A stretch of 64,000 nucleotides of DNA, from positions 43,374 through 107,373 of the forward strand of contig NZ_BBJH01000037.1 of NCBI RefSeq assembly GCF_000739775.1. The letters run 5' to 3'. Origin of the DNA: Paraburkholderia heleia NBRC 101817. Lineage in GTDB: Bacteria > Pseudomonadota > Gammaproteobacteria > Burkholderiales > Burkholderiaceae. Below, piece by piece: positions 25,826 to 34,938 of the stretch. The notes beneath the pieces are model-generated. The model saw only the letters and a program-made list of their open reading frames with translations, did not search any database and was not told where the DNA came from. Position 1 is the first letter of the stretch. Each line of letters opens with the position of its first letter. Position numbers and translations under genes: made by a program.

Positions 25826-26281
25826 ATGTCGCCGAACACGGATACCGATTTTTTTCGCCTTCTCGCAAACAGTTATCGCCGCCTGTTGGGCAGTGCGCTC
25901 GTGCCCGAAGGCATGAGCGACACAGAGGGCGCGGCCTGGCTCTACGAGCGCGCGCCGTTCGGTTTGCTTGCGCACGGCACGCAGACGGACCCGGTGTTCA
26001 TGTATGGCAATCGTCGCGCGCAAGCGATCTTCGGCTACGACTGGAACGAAATCACGGCGCTGCCCTCGCGTCTTTCCGCGCAAGCGCCCGAGCGTAGCGA
26101 GCGGCAGGCGTTTCTCGATTCGGTCACGCGCGAAGGCTTCGTGAAAGACTATCGCGGCATCCGCATCACGAAGTCGGGACAGCGTTTCTGGATCGAGCGC
26201 GCGACCGTATGGCAACTGATCGACGAAGCCGGTATGTTGCACGGGCAGGCTGCGATGATTCCGCACGTTGCGCCTTGCTGA
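25826..26281 (+). CDS. MEKHLA domain protein (PAS-like sensor)
   Basis: A 151-residue protein covering one MEKHLA domain, a PAS-related fold. ATG 25826 follows AAGGAG. Conserved features are DFFRLLANSYRRLLG at the N-terminus, LYERAPFGLLAHG, YGNRRAQAIFGYDWNE near residues 65-80, LPSRLSA, and GIRITKSGQRFWIE with VWQLID. There is no attached output domain, as in most bacterial stand-alone members. Its ligand and partner are unknown; in plants the domain occurs in HD-ZIP III regulators. Confidence 0.85.
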   Translation: MSPNTDTDFFRLLANSYRRLLGSALVPEGMSDTEGAAWLYERAPFGLLAHGTQTDPVFMYGNRRAQAIFGYDWNEITALPSRLSAQAPERSERQAFLDSVTREGFVKDYRGIRITKSGQRFWIERATVWQLIDEAGMLHGQAAMIPHVAPC

Positions 26282-26559
26282 CCCTCGCTTGCGCTTGACG
26301 TGGCCCGTGAGAAATACATCGATTGCCCGGTTCACGCCCGCCAGCATGTTCGCGCGCGAGGCCCTGACCTCATAGCCAGGCGTCGCAATGTCGAGCCGCC
26401 CGGCTCCCAGAAGCGCCAACAGATGTTGCGACGCGACGACTCGAACCCTGCAGTCCAGAATGCGGCCCCAGCGAGCGACCCGCTAGAATTGCAATGGCCG
26501 GCGCTGCGTTGTGCCGCGGCGCCTGCAACTTCCTTGCCATTATTCGATTTCATTTACGC

Positions 26560-27891
26560 GTGAAGACCGTTACCCTCGAACAACTCCGTGACGGGCAACT
26601 CGCCGGCGCTCGACAGCTCAAGCTCGCCTGCGGGCTGAGCGAATTTCCGCGCGAGATCTTCGACCTCGCCGACACCCTGGAGGTGCTCGACCTTTCGGGC
26701 AATGCGCTCACGTCGCTGCCGGACGACCTGTCGAGGCTGCGCCGTCTGCGCATTCTGTTCGCTTCGAGCAACCGGTTCACCGAGTTGCCGCCTGTACTCG
26801 GCGACTGCGAATCGCTGAGCATGGTCGGCTTCAAGGCGAACCGCATTCGCCGCGTTTCGGGGCGCGCGCTGCCGCCGCGATTGCGCTGGCTGATCCTGAC
26901 CGATAACGCGGTCGACGTGCTGCCGGCGGAAATCGGCGAGCGTCCGAATCTGCAAAAGCTGATGCTCGCGGGCAACCGGCTGAGGTCGTTGCCCGAGACG
27001 ATGGCCGCTTGCAGCCGGCTCGAACTGCTGCGGATTTCGGCGAACCGGCTCGACGCCTTGCCCGACTGGCTGTTGCGCCTGCCGCGGCTCGCGTGGCTTG
27101 CTTATGCCGGCAATCCGCTGAACGTCGTGCGCGAGCAGGTGGCGCAGGCCAATGCGCCGGTGCCCGATATCGACTGGCATACGCTCGCGCTTGGACAGAC
27201 GCTAGGCGAGGGCGCCTCGGGCGTGACGCATCGCGCGACGCGGCTCCTGCGCGATGGGCATCCGGTGGAGGCGGTCGCCGTCAAGCTGTTCAAGGGCGCG
27301 GTGACGAGCGACGGTCTACCGGAGCTCGAAATGGCCGCGTGCCTGCAAGCCGGGCTGCACCCGAATCTCATCCCGGTGCTCGGCAAGATCACAGGCCATC
27401 CGCTCGGCGAGCATGGCCTCGTGATGGAGCTGATCCATCCGTCGTTCGTCAATCTCGCGGGGCCGCCGAGCCTCGACTCGTGTACGCGTGACGTTTATGC
27501 GGCCGATGTACGCTTCGACCGGCCGGTTGCATTGCAGATCGCGCGCGCGATCGCAGCGGCGGCACGCCATCTGCACGGACGCGGGATCATGCACGGCGAT
27601 CTCTATGCGCACAACATCCTGCACGACGGTACTGGGCATGTCTTGCTCGGCGATTTCGGCGCGGCGTCCTTTTACGATATCGACGATCGCGCCCGGGCGC
27701 AGGCGCTCGAACGTATCGAGGTGCGTGCGTTCGGCTGCCTGCTGGAAGAACTCGCGCAGCGTCTGGCCGGAGAGGCTCATGATCGCGCCGCCGGGTTCGA
27801 TGCGCTAATAGCAGACTGTTTGCGCGAGCAAGTCGAGATGCGACCTTCGTTCGATGAAATTGTCGAGCGGCTGGCTGCGTTGAACGATTGA
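26560..27891 (+). CDS. Leucine-rich repeat protein fused to a protein-kinase domain
   Basis: A 443-residue fusion (GTG start at 26560; an ATG at 26494 is possible). Residues about 15-190 are leucine-rich repeats of about 22-23 residues (for example LEVLDLSGNALTSLP and LQKLMLAGNRLRSLP). Residues about 208-440 form a protein-kinase fold: glycine loop LGEGASG at 214-220, Lys242 (VAVKLFKG), an alpha-C Glu near 255-257, catalytic loop HGDLYAHN with Asp347 and Asn352, and DFG at 365-367. HGD replaces the usual HRD. No signal peptide or membrane span is seen, so it is cytosolic. Substrates are unknown. Confidence 0.85.
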   Translation: MKTVTLEQLRDGQLAGARQLKLACGLSEFPREIFDLADTLEVLDLSGNALTSLPDDLSRLRRLRILFASSNRFTELPPVLGDCESLSMVGFKANRIRRVSGRALPPRLRWLILTDNAVDVLPAEIGERPNLQKLMLAGNRLRSLPETMAACSRLELLRISANRLDALPDWLLRLPRLAWLAYAGNPLNVVREQVAQANAPVPDIDWHTLALGQTLGEGASGVTHRATRLLRDGHPVEAVAVKLFKGAVTSDGLPELEMAACLQAGLHPNLIPVLGKITGHPLGEHGLVMELIHPSFVNLAGPPSLDSCTRDVYAADVRFDRPVALQIARAIAAAARHLHGRGIMHGDLYAHNILHDGTGHVLLGDFGAASFYDIDDRARAQALERIEVRAFGCLLEELAQRLAGEAHDRAAGFDALIADCLREQVEMRPSFDEIVERLAALND

Positions 27892-28029
27892 GCAAGTGAG
27901 CGCAAGCCGTTAGCACATCGTGGCAGGCTCAGGCATGCGTGCTGACCGGCGCGTAGATCGCGAGCTTCAGCGCCGGATCGTCGTTCGTCTGAAACGTTGC
28001 GTACTCATAGCGCTGCAGATCGCGCCGAT

Positions 28030-29196
28030 TTACGCGCCCTGCGGCGAGGAGCGGCGTGCGCCGCTGCGTCCTCCCAATGCGCCAAGCGCCGTCCGGGGTA
28101 ACTCTTCGGTGGCCAGTGCCCACAGCGAATACGCCACGCCGCGCTGGAACAACAAGCTGACAGCACTGCGAAGCTCGCCCCTGCCCAGCGCATAGACCGA
28201 GTCAGTGACGGCCTTGGCGCCGTGCATCAGGACGCTGGCATGCCGGTAGCACCCCATCATGCAGGCATTGCACGGTTCCTGCTGGTCGGGCAGGTGGTCG
28301 AGGTCGAACACGGAGCCCATGGGCTCATCCCACGGTTCGCAACGCCAGATATCGAGGTTCCAGTCGATATAAAAATACTTGCTGCCAGCGATGCACGGAA
28401 TGCGTTGCTGTTCGCCGCGCACGAACCGCGCGACCTCGTCCAGTGCGGCACCCGGGTCCATGACGCGAAAGCGCTTCTTGAGACGTTCGATTGCGCTCAA
28501 TGCTTCGAGTAGTTCGTCGCGGCTGAGGTCGACGAGCTTCGAATGTTCGTCGTACACCAGCGATGTGGAACCGAATGCGTCGCGCCTTGGGTAGGAAAAC
28601 ACTACGGAATCGAAACCAAGCCGGTCGAGCGTTTCGGGAAGCGCTGCGTAACGGACCAGATGGCTCACCGTAACCGTTGCGCAGACCGGGATGCCGAAGG
28701 CGTGCGCCTCGGCGATGCCCTCGTGGATGCGGGCCGCAAGGCCGGGCAGCCCGCGATTGCGTTCGTGCTCGCTCATGTCCGCGCTGTCGATCGAGATCAG
28801 GAGACGCTTCAGGCCGGCGGCAGCCAGTTGCTTGATGTGCCGAGGAAGGAACCAGCCGTTCGTGATCACGCCGCACTGGATGCCGGCTTTGGTGGCCGAC
28901 CCTACGAGCGATTCGATTTGCGGATGCACCAGAGGCTCGCCGCCTTGCAGCGTCATATAGCGAATCTTGCGTCTGCGCAGCATCGGCATCGCACGCGCGA
29001 ACGCATCAGGATCGAGATAGCGGCGCGGGCCTGCCATTTTCTTCTCGCGCGAAAAGCCGCAGAAGTCACATGCAGCGTTGCAAACGTTCGTAACCGAAAC
29101 GTCACAGACCGCAGGCAGTGGAGTGTGGGGCTCGCTCGCGCCGTTGCTTACATTTGGCAAACTGCGCCATTTGATGGTCCGCTCTGTCCTGTCCAT
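28030..29196 (-). CDS. Radical SAM protein with SPASM-like C-terminus
   Basis: A 388-residue radical SAM enzyme. ATG 29196 is preferred (CGAGGG upstream) over a GTG 33 bases earlier. Cys39, Cys43 and Cys46 (CNAACDFC) bind the [4Fe-4S]-SAM cluster, and LQGGEPLVHP is the SAM-binding GGE motif. The C-terminal part has a further cysteine set (PCIAG, WRCEPW, then CNACMMGC), the pattern of SPASM/twitch auxiliary clusters. Such enzymes often modify peptides, but no precursor peptide is visible on either side. It is divergent from the VOC gene. Substrate unknown. Confidence 0.85.
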   Translation of the reverse strand: MDRTERTIKWRSLPNVSNGASEPHTPLPAVCDVSVTNVCNAACDFCGFSREKKMAGPRRYLDPDAFARAMPMLRRRKIRYMTLQGGEPLVHPQIESLVGSATKAGIQCGVITNGWFLPRHIKQLAAAGLKRLLISIDSADMSEHERNRGLPGLAARIHEGIAEAHAFGIPVCATVTVSHLVRYAALPETLDRLGFDSVVFSYPRRDAFGSTSLVYDEHSKLVDLSRDELLEALSAIERLKKRFRVMDPGAALDEVARFVRGEQQRIPCIAGSKYFYIDWNLDIWRCEPWDEPMGSVFDLDHLPDQQEPCNACMMGCYRHASVLMHGAKAVTDSVYALGRGELRSAVSLLFQRGVAYSLWALATEELPRTALGALGGRSGARRSSPQGA

Positions 29197-29421
29197 GGTG
29201 CCCTCGAGGTTTGCCAACTCGTTCCGCACGAACCATCATAGGTTATGCACGGCACAGGCGCCGGATCGGGAGCGATATTTTTCAGTAATGGCTCAAACCA
29301 ATCCTGTTTGACTGGCTATTGCCGGACACCTTCAATCCCGGTGCTCGATGGTGCCTCACTGGGCAGCCGGTTCCGGGCGAGTTCGTGAATGCTCTGTACG
29401 GGTTTGCAGAAGGAGAGAGAA

Positions 29422-29880
29422 ATGGTTGACACCACAACCACCAAGCCGCGCGCTATCGGCTTCAACCACGTCGCGCTGGAGGTCGGCGATATCGAGGAAG
29501 CGCTGGCTTTCTACGGCCGCATCTTCGACTTTCAGTTGCGCGGCAAGAGCAGGACGATGGCCTTCATCGATCTTGGCGATCAATTCATCGCGTTGCAGGC
29601 CGGACGCCGACAGCCCGCCGACGACGGCCGGCATGTCGGCCTCGTTGTCGACGACAAGGAGGCGGCGCGCGCCGCACTCGCGGCCGCAGGCGTGAAGACG
29701 CTCGACGGTCCGTTTCTGGATTTTCGCGACCCCTGGGGCAATCGCTTCGAGATCGTGGGCTATGACAACATCCAGTTCACGAAGGCGCCGAATGTCCTGC
29801 GCGGCATGGGCCTGACGCACTTGACCAAGAACGAAAGCGCGAAAAAGGAGCTGGCCGAAAAAGGGATGGCGCCGGGTTGA
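29422..29880 (+). CDS. VOC family (glyoxalase-like) protein
   Basis: A 152-residue single-unit vicinal-oxygen-chelate protein. ATG 29422 follows AAGGAGAG. The motif order is typical: FNHVALEVGDIEEALAFYGR at the start (metal His), GRHVGLVVDD in the middle (second His) and FRDPWGNRFEIVGY near the end (metal Glu). Family members include glyoxalases, dioxygenases and resistance proteins, so the reaction is not predicted. Its C-terminal 35 residues are Lys/Glu-rich and not part of the core fold. Confidence 0.8.
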   Translation: MVDTTTTKPRAIGFNHVALEVGDIEEALAFYGRIFDFQLRGKSRTMAFIDLGDQFIALQAGRRQPADDGRHVGLVVDDKEAARAALAAAGVKTLDGPFLDFRDPWGNRFEIVGYDNIQFTKAPNVLRGMGLTHLTKNESAKKELAEKGMAPG

Positions 29881-29911
29881 GGCCCAATTTTCGCTGACGG
29901 GGCGGCTTCGC

Positions 29912-30784
29912 TCAATTCGGTTGCGATTGCGGTTCTTGTGGCGCCACTTGCGGTTGCGTTGGCGGTTGCGGCGCCACTTGCGGCAGAGCAGGAGGCTGCG
30001 GCGCCGTGATCGGTTCGAGCCCGCTGCGCGTAATCGCGGGCGCCGCATCCGGCGAGGACAGAAAACGGATCAGCGCCTCGGCGCCGGCAGGATTTCTCGC
30101 TGTGGTCGCGATGCCCCCGGAGTACACCGTGTAGCTTTGCACTTGCGCGGGCAGACTGCCGACCACCGTTATCCCCTTGACCGGCAACAGTTCCGCGACC
30201 TGTTGCAAGCCGATCTCCGCGTCGCCGTTCGCGACTGCAGTGGCGACCCGCTCGGCGGGAACCATGCGGCTCCTGCTTTTCACACGCTCGTCAATGCCGA
30301 GGCGCGAAAACAGTTCATTGGCGATATAGACGCCACTCGCGCTTTCCGGATAGACAATCGACTTCGCTGCAAGCAGCGTGCGGCGCAAGGCGTCGACAGT
30401 ACTGATGTCCGGTTTCGGCGTACCCTCGCGCACCACCAGGCCGATTGGCGAGCGTGCGAAGTCCACCTTGCTGCCAGGCACTACGTTGCCGGCGCGAATC
30501 TGATCGTCGAGCGCATAGCTGACCACGATCAGCACGTCGGCCCACTCGCCACGCGCAAACCGCACGGGAATCGCATTCAGGGCGGTGCCCGCCGCCGCTC
30601 CCCAGACGGTGGCCAGCGTATAGCCGCTCTCGTCCTCGAATTGCGGACCCAGGTCACGATACGCCGGCGCAAACCAGCCCGACATCATGACTTTCACCTG
30701 GTCTGCCAGACACGCGCTGGGGCCCAATAACGCGAACGCCATGCAGATCGCGAGTGTGCGAACCCTCGGCTGGTGGATAGTCAC
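29912..30784 (-). CDS. ModA-like periplasmic substrate-binding protein with Pro/Gln tail
   Basis: A 290-residue exported binding protein (GTG start at 30784; signal peptide to about residue 27, ending CLA). The fold is that of molybdate/anion-binding proteins: VWGAAAGTALNAI near 60-70, GEWADVLIVVS, PIGLVVREG, VYPESASGVYIANEL and GDAEIGLQQV. No permease or ATPase gene is adjacent, so it is an orphan. The last 30 residues are three 10-residue Ala-Pro-Gln repeats, absent from normal ModA proteins. Ligand unknown. Confidence 0.8.
   Translation of the reverse strand: MTIHQPRVRTLAICMAFALLGPSACLADQVKVMMSGWFAPAYRDLGPQFEDESGYTLATVWGAAAGTALNAIPVRFARGEWADVLIVVSYALDDQIRAGNVVPGSKVDFARSPIGLVVREGTPKPDISTVDALRRTLLAAKSIVYPESASGVYIANELFSRLGIDERVKSRSRMVPAERVATAVANGDAEIGLQQVAELLPVKGITVVGSLPAQVQSYTVYSGGIATTARNPAGAEALIRFLSSPDAAPAITRSGLEPITAPQPPALPQVAPQPPTQPQVAPQEPQSQPN
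29915..30004 (-). repeat. Degenerate 30-bp tandem repeat encoding Pro/Gln tail
   Basis: Three 30-base units encode APQPPALPQV, APQPPTQPQV and APQEPQSQPN at the C-terminus of the ModA-like protein. The first two are clearly duplicated; the third is diverged. It probably spans or reaches across the periplasm. Confidence 0.75.
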
Positions 30785-31053
30785 GGCTGCGCCCCATCTC
30801 GATCGGCTGATCCGGCACTACGCCACATGTATCGCTCCCTATTTGCAGCAAAGCCGTGCAACGAAAGCGCGCGGCGGAAACCTGTGGCGAAAGCGCATCG
30901 TGGCTACGATCGTTTTGCATCGTTTATACAACACGTTCGTTTGTGCACACACTGGTTTTCTTCGCCTCTGATAGTCTTTTCCCAGCGACAGTTCGAGCGG
31001 TTATCAAACTTGACGCGTGCGAAGCGTGAAATCGAAGACAGGGGGGCTTATCC

Positions 31054-31329
31054 ATGTTGCATTGGCTTTCAAACTTGATTGCCCACAATGCCGCAACGCC
31101 GGAGAAGCAGGCTCAACGCGCGCTGGGCGAATTGCGCATGGCGCTCTTCCAGGCCGAACAGCGGGTTCTGGATGCGCAATTGCAGGCCGAGTATTACCGC
31201 ACGCGAATTGCGTTTTGCGAAGAAGTGCTGAAGGCCGGCATCGAACAGGTGTCGGACCTGCGCAAAGGGCAACATGAAGCGGTTACGCACGACTTGCGTC
31301 CGAACCTGAAGCTCACGACTTCGCAATAG
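31054..31329 (+). CDS. Small helical hypothetical protein
   Basis: A 91-residue protein starting at ATG 31054 with a G-rich ribosome site (GGGGGG). Residues 15-70 are a continuous amphipathic helix (for example QRALGELRMALFQAEQRVLDAQL), likely a coiled coil. No signal peptide or membrane span. I do not recognise a named family. It is preceded by about 270 bases of intergenic sequence shared with the divergent ModA-like gene. Confidence 0.6.
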   Translation: MLHWLSNLIAHNAATPEKQAQRALGELRMALFQAEQRVLDAQLQAEYYRTRIAFCEEVLKAGIEQVSDLRKGQHEAVTHDLRPNLKLTTSQ

Positions 31330-31688
31330 GGAGGCTAGGCAGGCACGGCAGAAGAAACGCCTTCGGCAGTGATAGAAAGCAAAAGCATCGCAATGTGATG
31401 CAATATCTAGCGGGGGCGTTCTCCCGCCGATGCAAGGCCGAACCCGTGCGGCGCTTTGGGGACAAGACGCGCGGCCGCATGGGTCCGTGCGATTGTCCGG
31501 CATGGGCCGCAGCGGAACGGACAGGACGCCGCCGGTCCGGCGAGCGAACCTTATGAGTCAAATACTCTGCATGCCGAATTATCCGGTTTGCCGGGTCAAC
31601 GTCGACGACAAGCGGCAAACGTGCGCCCACCCGGGCGCATCGCGCTTTTCTTTCCGGCAGTCGGCAGAAGACCCCGCCCGGCGCACCG
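31330..31688. other. 359-bp gene-free region between convergent small genes
   Basis: Neither strand shows a frame with convincing codon usage and a ribosome site. No strong terminator hairpin was found, although the genes on either side converge here. I see nothing else in it. Confidence 0.45.
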
Positions 31689-32006
31689 CTAGACGCGCGG
31701 CAGATCGTCGATGGATTTTTCGACGTTACCGTCCGGCACTTCCAGATCGATTCCATCGATTCCGTTGGGATGCGGCACCGGCTTGATCTTTGGGCCAAGA
31801 AATCGCATGCCGCCCAGCGTAAATACGGAATAAACCACGGCCCCCGAGCGGATGTCGTTGGTGACGGCCGCCACCTCGGAGATGGTGGGTGCCGAGAGCC
31901 AATTGTGCGTCTGGGGGTCGATCAGCGCCCAGCGCACGTGTGTGACCCGGTCGGTCGAGGAACTGATGCGTACACCGTCGATACCATAGGTAGCCATAGC
32001 CGTCAC
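31689..32006 (-). CDS. Hypothetical protein (DUF3892-like)
   Basis: A 105-residue soluble protein. The start may be ATG 32006 or ATG 31997 (MATYGIDGVRIS). The N-terminal pattern (YGIDGVRIS, then THVRWALID) resembles the small DUF3892-type proteins, but I am not certain. The strand-rich middle (AVVYSVFTLGGMRFLGPKI) suggests a compact beta fold. No signal peptide. Function unknown. Confidence 0.5.
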   Translation of the reverse strand: MTAMATYGIDGVRISSSTDRVTHVRWALIDPQTHNWLSAPTISEVAAVTNDIRSGAVVYSVFTLGGMRFLGPKIKPVPHPNGIDGIDLEVPDGNVEKSIDDLPRV

Positions 32007-32084
32007 CCTCGAGGCGAGAAACCTAATGGTAATCCGTTCGCTGCGCGGGTGGTAGCACGCCGGAGGCTTTCCACCCGAGCACGC

Positions 32085-32957
32085 TTACCACACCGCCTGG
32101 CTCGTGATTGCGAACTGTTTGAACTGGGTATCGACGCGCAAAGGCGCGCCGTGCTCCGTCTTCTCGATATGATCGACGAGCGGCAGCCCCACGCCTTCGA
32201 GCCAGTCGGAGAGGCCCAGATCGACGGGCGTATCGATGCGTACGAACATGCCCGCGTTGGAGGCGAGCCAATGGCTGATCAGCGCCTTGGCGCGGCATGC
32301 GTCCGGCGAATCGGGGGCGATCACGGGACCGATCACGTGCCCGTCGCCAAAGCGGCGAAAGAGTGCGAAGCCGATCAGGTCGCCGTCGCGGTCGAGCGCG
32401 ATGCCGCTCGCTTGATCGAGCAGTTTCGGCAGCATGTCCGAGCGGTCGAGTCCGCTTGCGCCCGTAGCCAGCTCGATGAGGCGGGGCCGGTCGCTCGCGC
32501 CGATCGGGCGCAGCCGCTCGCCCGCGGGCAGCGAGACGAGCGGCGGCTGAAACGCCGCGCCCTGGTGCTGGTGAATGCGGCCGATGCGCGTAAAGCCGAG
32601 CCGCTCGACGAGCGGCCAGCCCGCGTCGCTTGCGTGGAGCAGCAGCGTGCGCGAAGCGAGCGCCTGCATCCAGTGCTCGATCATGGCACGGCCAATGCCG
32701 CGGCGCTGATGACTGGGCTTGACGATCAGCATGCCGAGCGTCGCCGCGTTGGGACCGAACAACCACGAGAAAGCCGTGCCGACGAGCGAGCCGCCTTCGT
32801 CCACGGCCACGATGCCTTGGCCGATACGCGCGGCGAAACGCCAGTCTTCGGGGCGGTGCCGCCAGCGCACCGCCGTCGACAACGCATGCGCGGCGGGCAG
32901 ATCGTCGGCAGTAAATGCGCGGTAGGTAATGACGCTGTTCAGGTTTGGGTCGGACAC
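32085..32957 (-). CDS. Tandem GNAT acetyltransferase (left-flank paralogue)
   Basis: A 290-residue protein with a GTG start at 32957 after GGAGG. The first half is a clear GNAT domain (ATLGMLIVKPSHQRRGIGRAMI, acetyl-CoA loop near residues 73-94). The second half is a diverged GNAT-like domain (GERLRPIGASDRPRLIELATG, then IGFALFRRFGDGHVIGPV). It is obviously homologous along its whole length to the protein at 51887-52762. It is divergent from the aldehyde dehydrogenase gene across 240 bases, so it may share control with the catabolic operon. Confidence 0.8.
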   Translation of the reverse strand: MSDPNLNSVITYRAFTADDLPAAHALSTAVRWRHRPEDWRFAARIGQGIVAVDEGGSLVGTAFSWLFGPNAATLGMLIVKPSHQRRGIGRAMIEHWMQALASRTLLLHASDAGWPLVERLGFTRIGRIHQHQGAAFQPPLVSLPAGERLRPIGASDRPRLIELATGASGLDRSDMLPKLLDQASGIALDRDGDLIGFALFRRFGDGHVIGPVIAPDSPDACRAKALISHWLASNAGMFVRIDTPVDLGLSDWLEGVGLPLVDHIEKTEHGAPLRVDTQFKQFAITSQAVW

Positions 32958-33197
32958 GCCGGCCTCCAGATTCTGTATACGCGTTCCGTGACTATCGCAT
33001 TGCCCGCCGTGGCTGACTAGGACGATCTTCCTGTTCCGGACGCGCCGTGGGCGCGCGCCCGTGATGCAATGCAAAACGCGGGGTTGGGCAGTCAATAACG
33101 CTTCGATTCTGCTGATTGCGCCTTTTTGTCGGCGAAAAATGCGGCGGCAGTGGACCTACGATATTTCCCATCGAGACCAAGTCGAGGGAACCCAGTC

Positions 33198-34688
33198 ATG
33201 GACCAGTTCGATCCCGCTGCAGTGGCTGCCGCAATCGCGGAACAAGCCAGCCATTTCATTGGCGGAGAGCGGGTCGCCGGGGGCGCGGCGCGCATCGGGG
33301 TCGCGCGGCCATCGGACGGCGCCGTCTACGCCTCGGCGCCACTTGGCGACGAACAACTAGTGGACCGCGCCGTCGACAACGCGAAGCGCGCGTTTCGCTC
33401 GAGCGGCTGGCCGCGCATGGCGCCGCGCGAGCGCGCCCGCATTCTGCGCCGCTTCGCCGACCTGATCGCCGCCGACACCGCCACGCTCGCGCCGCTCGAA
33501 GCGCTCGGCTCGACGCGCCCCGTGCGCGACGTGTGCGCGTGGGACGTGCCGTTTACGGCGGAAGGCATCCGCTTCTATGCCGAGTTCGCCGACAAGATCG
33601 GCGGCGAGGTCGTGGCCACCGATCACGACCATCTGGGCATGACGATCGCCGAGCCCTATGGCGTGGTCGGCGCGATCGCGCCGTGGAATTTCCCGCTCGT
33701 GATGGCGTCGTGGAAGATCGGTCCGGCGCTCGCGGCGGGCAATGCCGTGGTGCTCAAGCCTTCGGAAATGACGCCGTTCTCCGTGCTGCGCCTCGCCGAA
33801 CTCGCGGTCGAAGCGGGCATTCCGCCGGGCATCTTCAACGTGGTGCAAGGCGACGGCGCGACGACCGGCGACGCGCTCGTGCGCCACCCGGACGTTGCAA
33901 AAGTGACGTTCACGGGATCGACGCGCGCGGGCGCCGCGATCATGGCGGCGTGCGCGCAAAGCGGCACGAAGCCGGTCACGCTGGAACTGGGCGGCAAGAG
34001 CCCGCAAATCGTGTTCGCGGACGCGCCGAAGTTCGACGAGGTCGCGCGCCGCATTGCCGGCGCGATTGCGGGCAACGCGGGGCAGGTGTGCGTGGCCGGT
34101 TCGCGGCTGCTGGTCGAGCGCGCCGTTGCGGACGAACTCGTTACCCGCATCGGGCAGGCGTTCGCCGCGCTGCGCGCCGGGGCGACGTGGGCTGCGGGCA
34201 CGACGCTGCCGCCCATCATTTCGGAAACCCAGGCCGCGCGCATCGAAGCGATTGTCGAGCGCAGCGTGGCCGAAGGCGCCACGCTGTACTGCGGCGGCCG
34301 CTGCGCAGAGGCGCCCGTGCCCGGCGCGTTCTACCTGCCCACCATTCTCACCGGCGTGACGGCGCAAAACGAGGCGGTGCGCGCCGAGATTTTCGGCCCG
34401 GTGCTCACGGTGCAGACCTTCGACACTGAAGAAGAGGCGCTCGCGCTCGCCTCGCATCCCGAATACGGCCTCGCCGCCGGCGTGCACACCGCGGACATCG
34501 GCCGCGCGCTGCGGTTCGTGCGCGCGCTGGAGGCGGGCACCGTGTGGGTCAACCGCTACGGACGCAGCAACGACTTCATGATCCCGACCGGCGGCTACAA
34601 ACGTTCGGGCATGGGCAAGGACCTCGGGCGCCAGGGTTACGAAGCGCACCTGCGCTTCAAGAGCGTGCTGATCGATACGGGAACCTGA
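33198..34688 (+). CDS. NAD(P)-dependent aldehyde dehydrogenase
   Basis: A 496-residue class-1/2-like aldehyde dehydrogenase. The start is ATG 33198. Key residues are Asn164 (PWNFP), Glu263 (ELGGKS) and the nucleophile Cys298 (GQVCVAG), with the cofactor loop FTGSTRAG at 238-245. It opens the plus arm of the catabolic island and is related to the enzymes that oxidise amino-aldehydes such as gamma-glutamyl-gamma-aminobutyraldehyde (PuuC/AldB type). It would remove the aldehyde released by the FAD oxidases downstream. The precise aldehyde is unknown. Confidence 0.9.
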   Translation: MDQFDPAAVAAAIAEQASHFIGGERVAGGAARIGVARPSDGAVYASAPLGDEQLVDRAVDNAKRAFRSSGWPRMAPRERARILRRFADLIAADTATLAPLEALGSTRPVRDVCAWDVPFTAEGIRFYAEFADKIGGEVVATDHDHLGMTIAEPYGVVGAIAPWNFPLVMASWKIGPALAAGNAVVLKPSEMTPFSVLRLAELAVEAGIPPGIFNVVQGDGATTGDALVRHPDVAKVTFTGSTRAGAAIMAACAQSGTKPVTLELGGKSPQIVFADAPKFDEVARRIAGAIAGNAGQVCVAGSRLLVERAVADELVTRIGQAFAALRAGATWAAGTTLPPIISETQAARIEAIVERSVAEGATLYCGGRCAEAPVPGAFYLPTILTGVTAQNEAVRAEIFGPVLTVQTFDTEEEALALASHPEYGLAAGVHTADIGRALRFVRALEAGTVWVNRYGRSNDFMIPTGGYKRSGMGKDLGRQGYEAHLRFKSVLIDTGT

Positions 34689-34938
34689 CGACGTGCTGGC
34701 TGCCAGGCTGACGAACTATGCAGGAAAACGCACGGTCATGCTGCCATGACCCGCGCGATGGCGCCGCCGCAGATTCTGCTGCTGCGGCCTCCGAAAACGC
34801 TTGGTTTATACCGTATGGGCCCCACGATTCGACGCTCACCCCAAATTTTGCGCTGTTTAAATTTTCCACAGGGACGCACTTTCACCTGTTTTCGCCACTG
34901 AGCCCGCAGCGGGTTCATCACACGAAAGGATTGCCATC

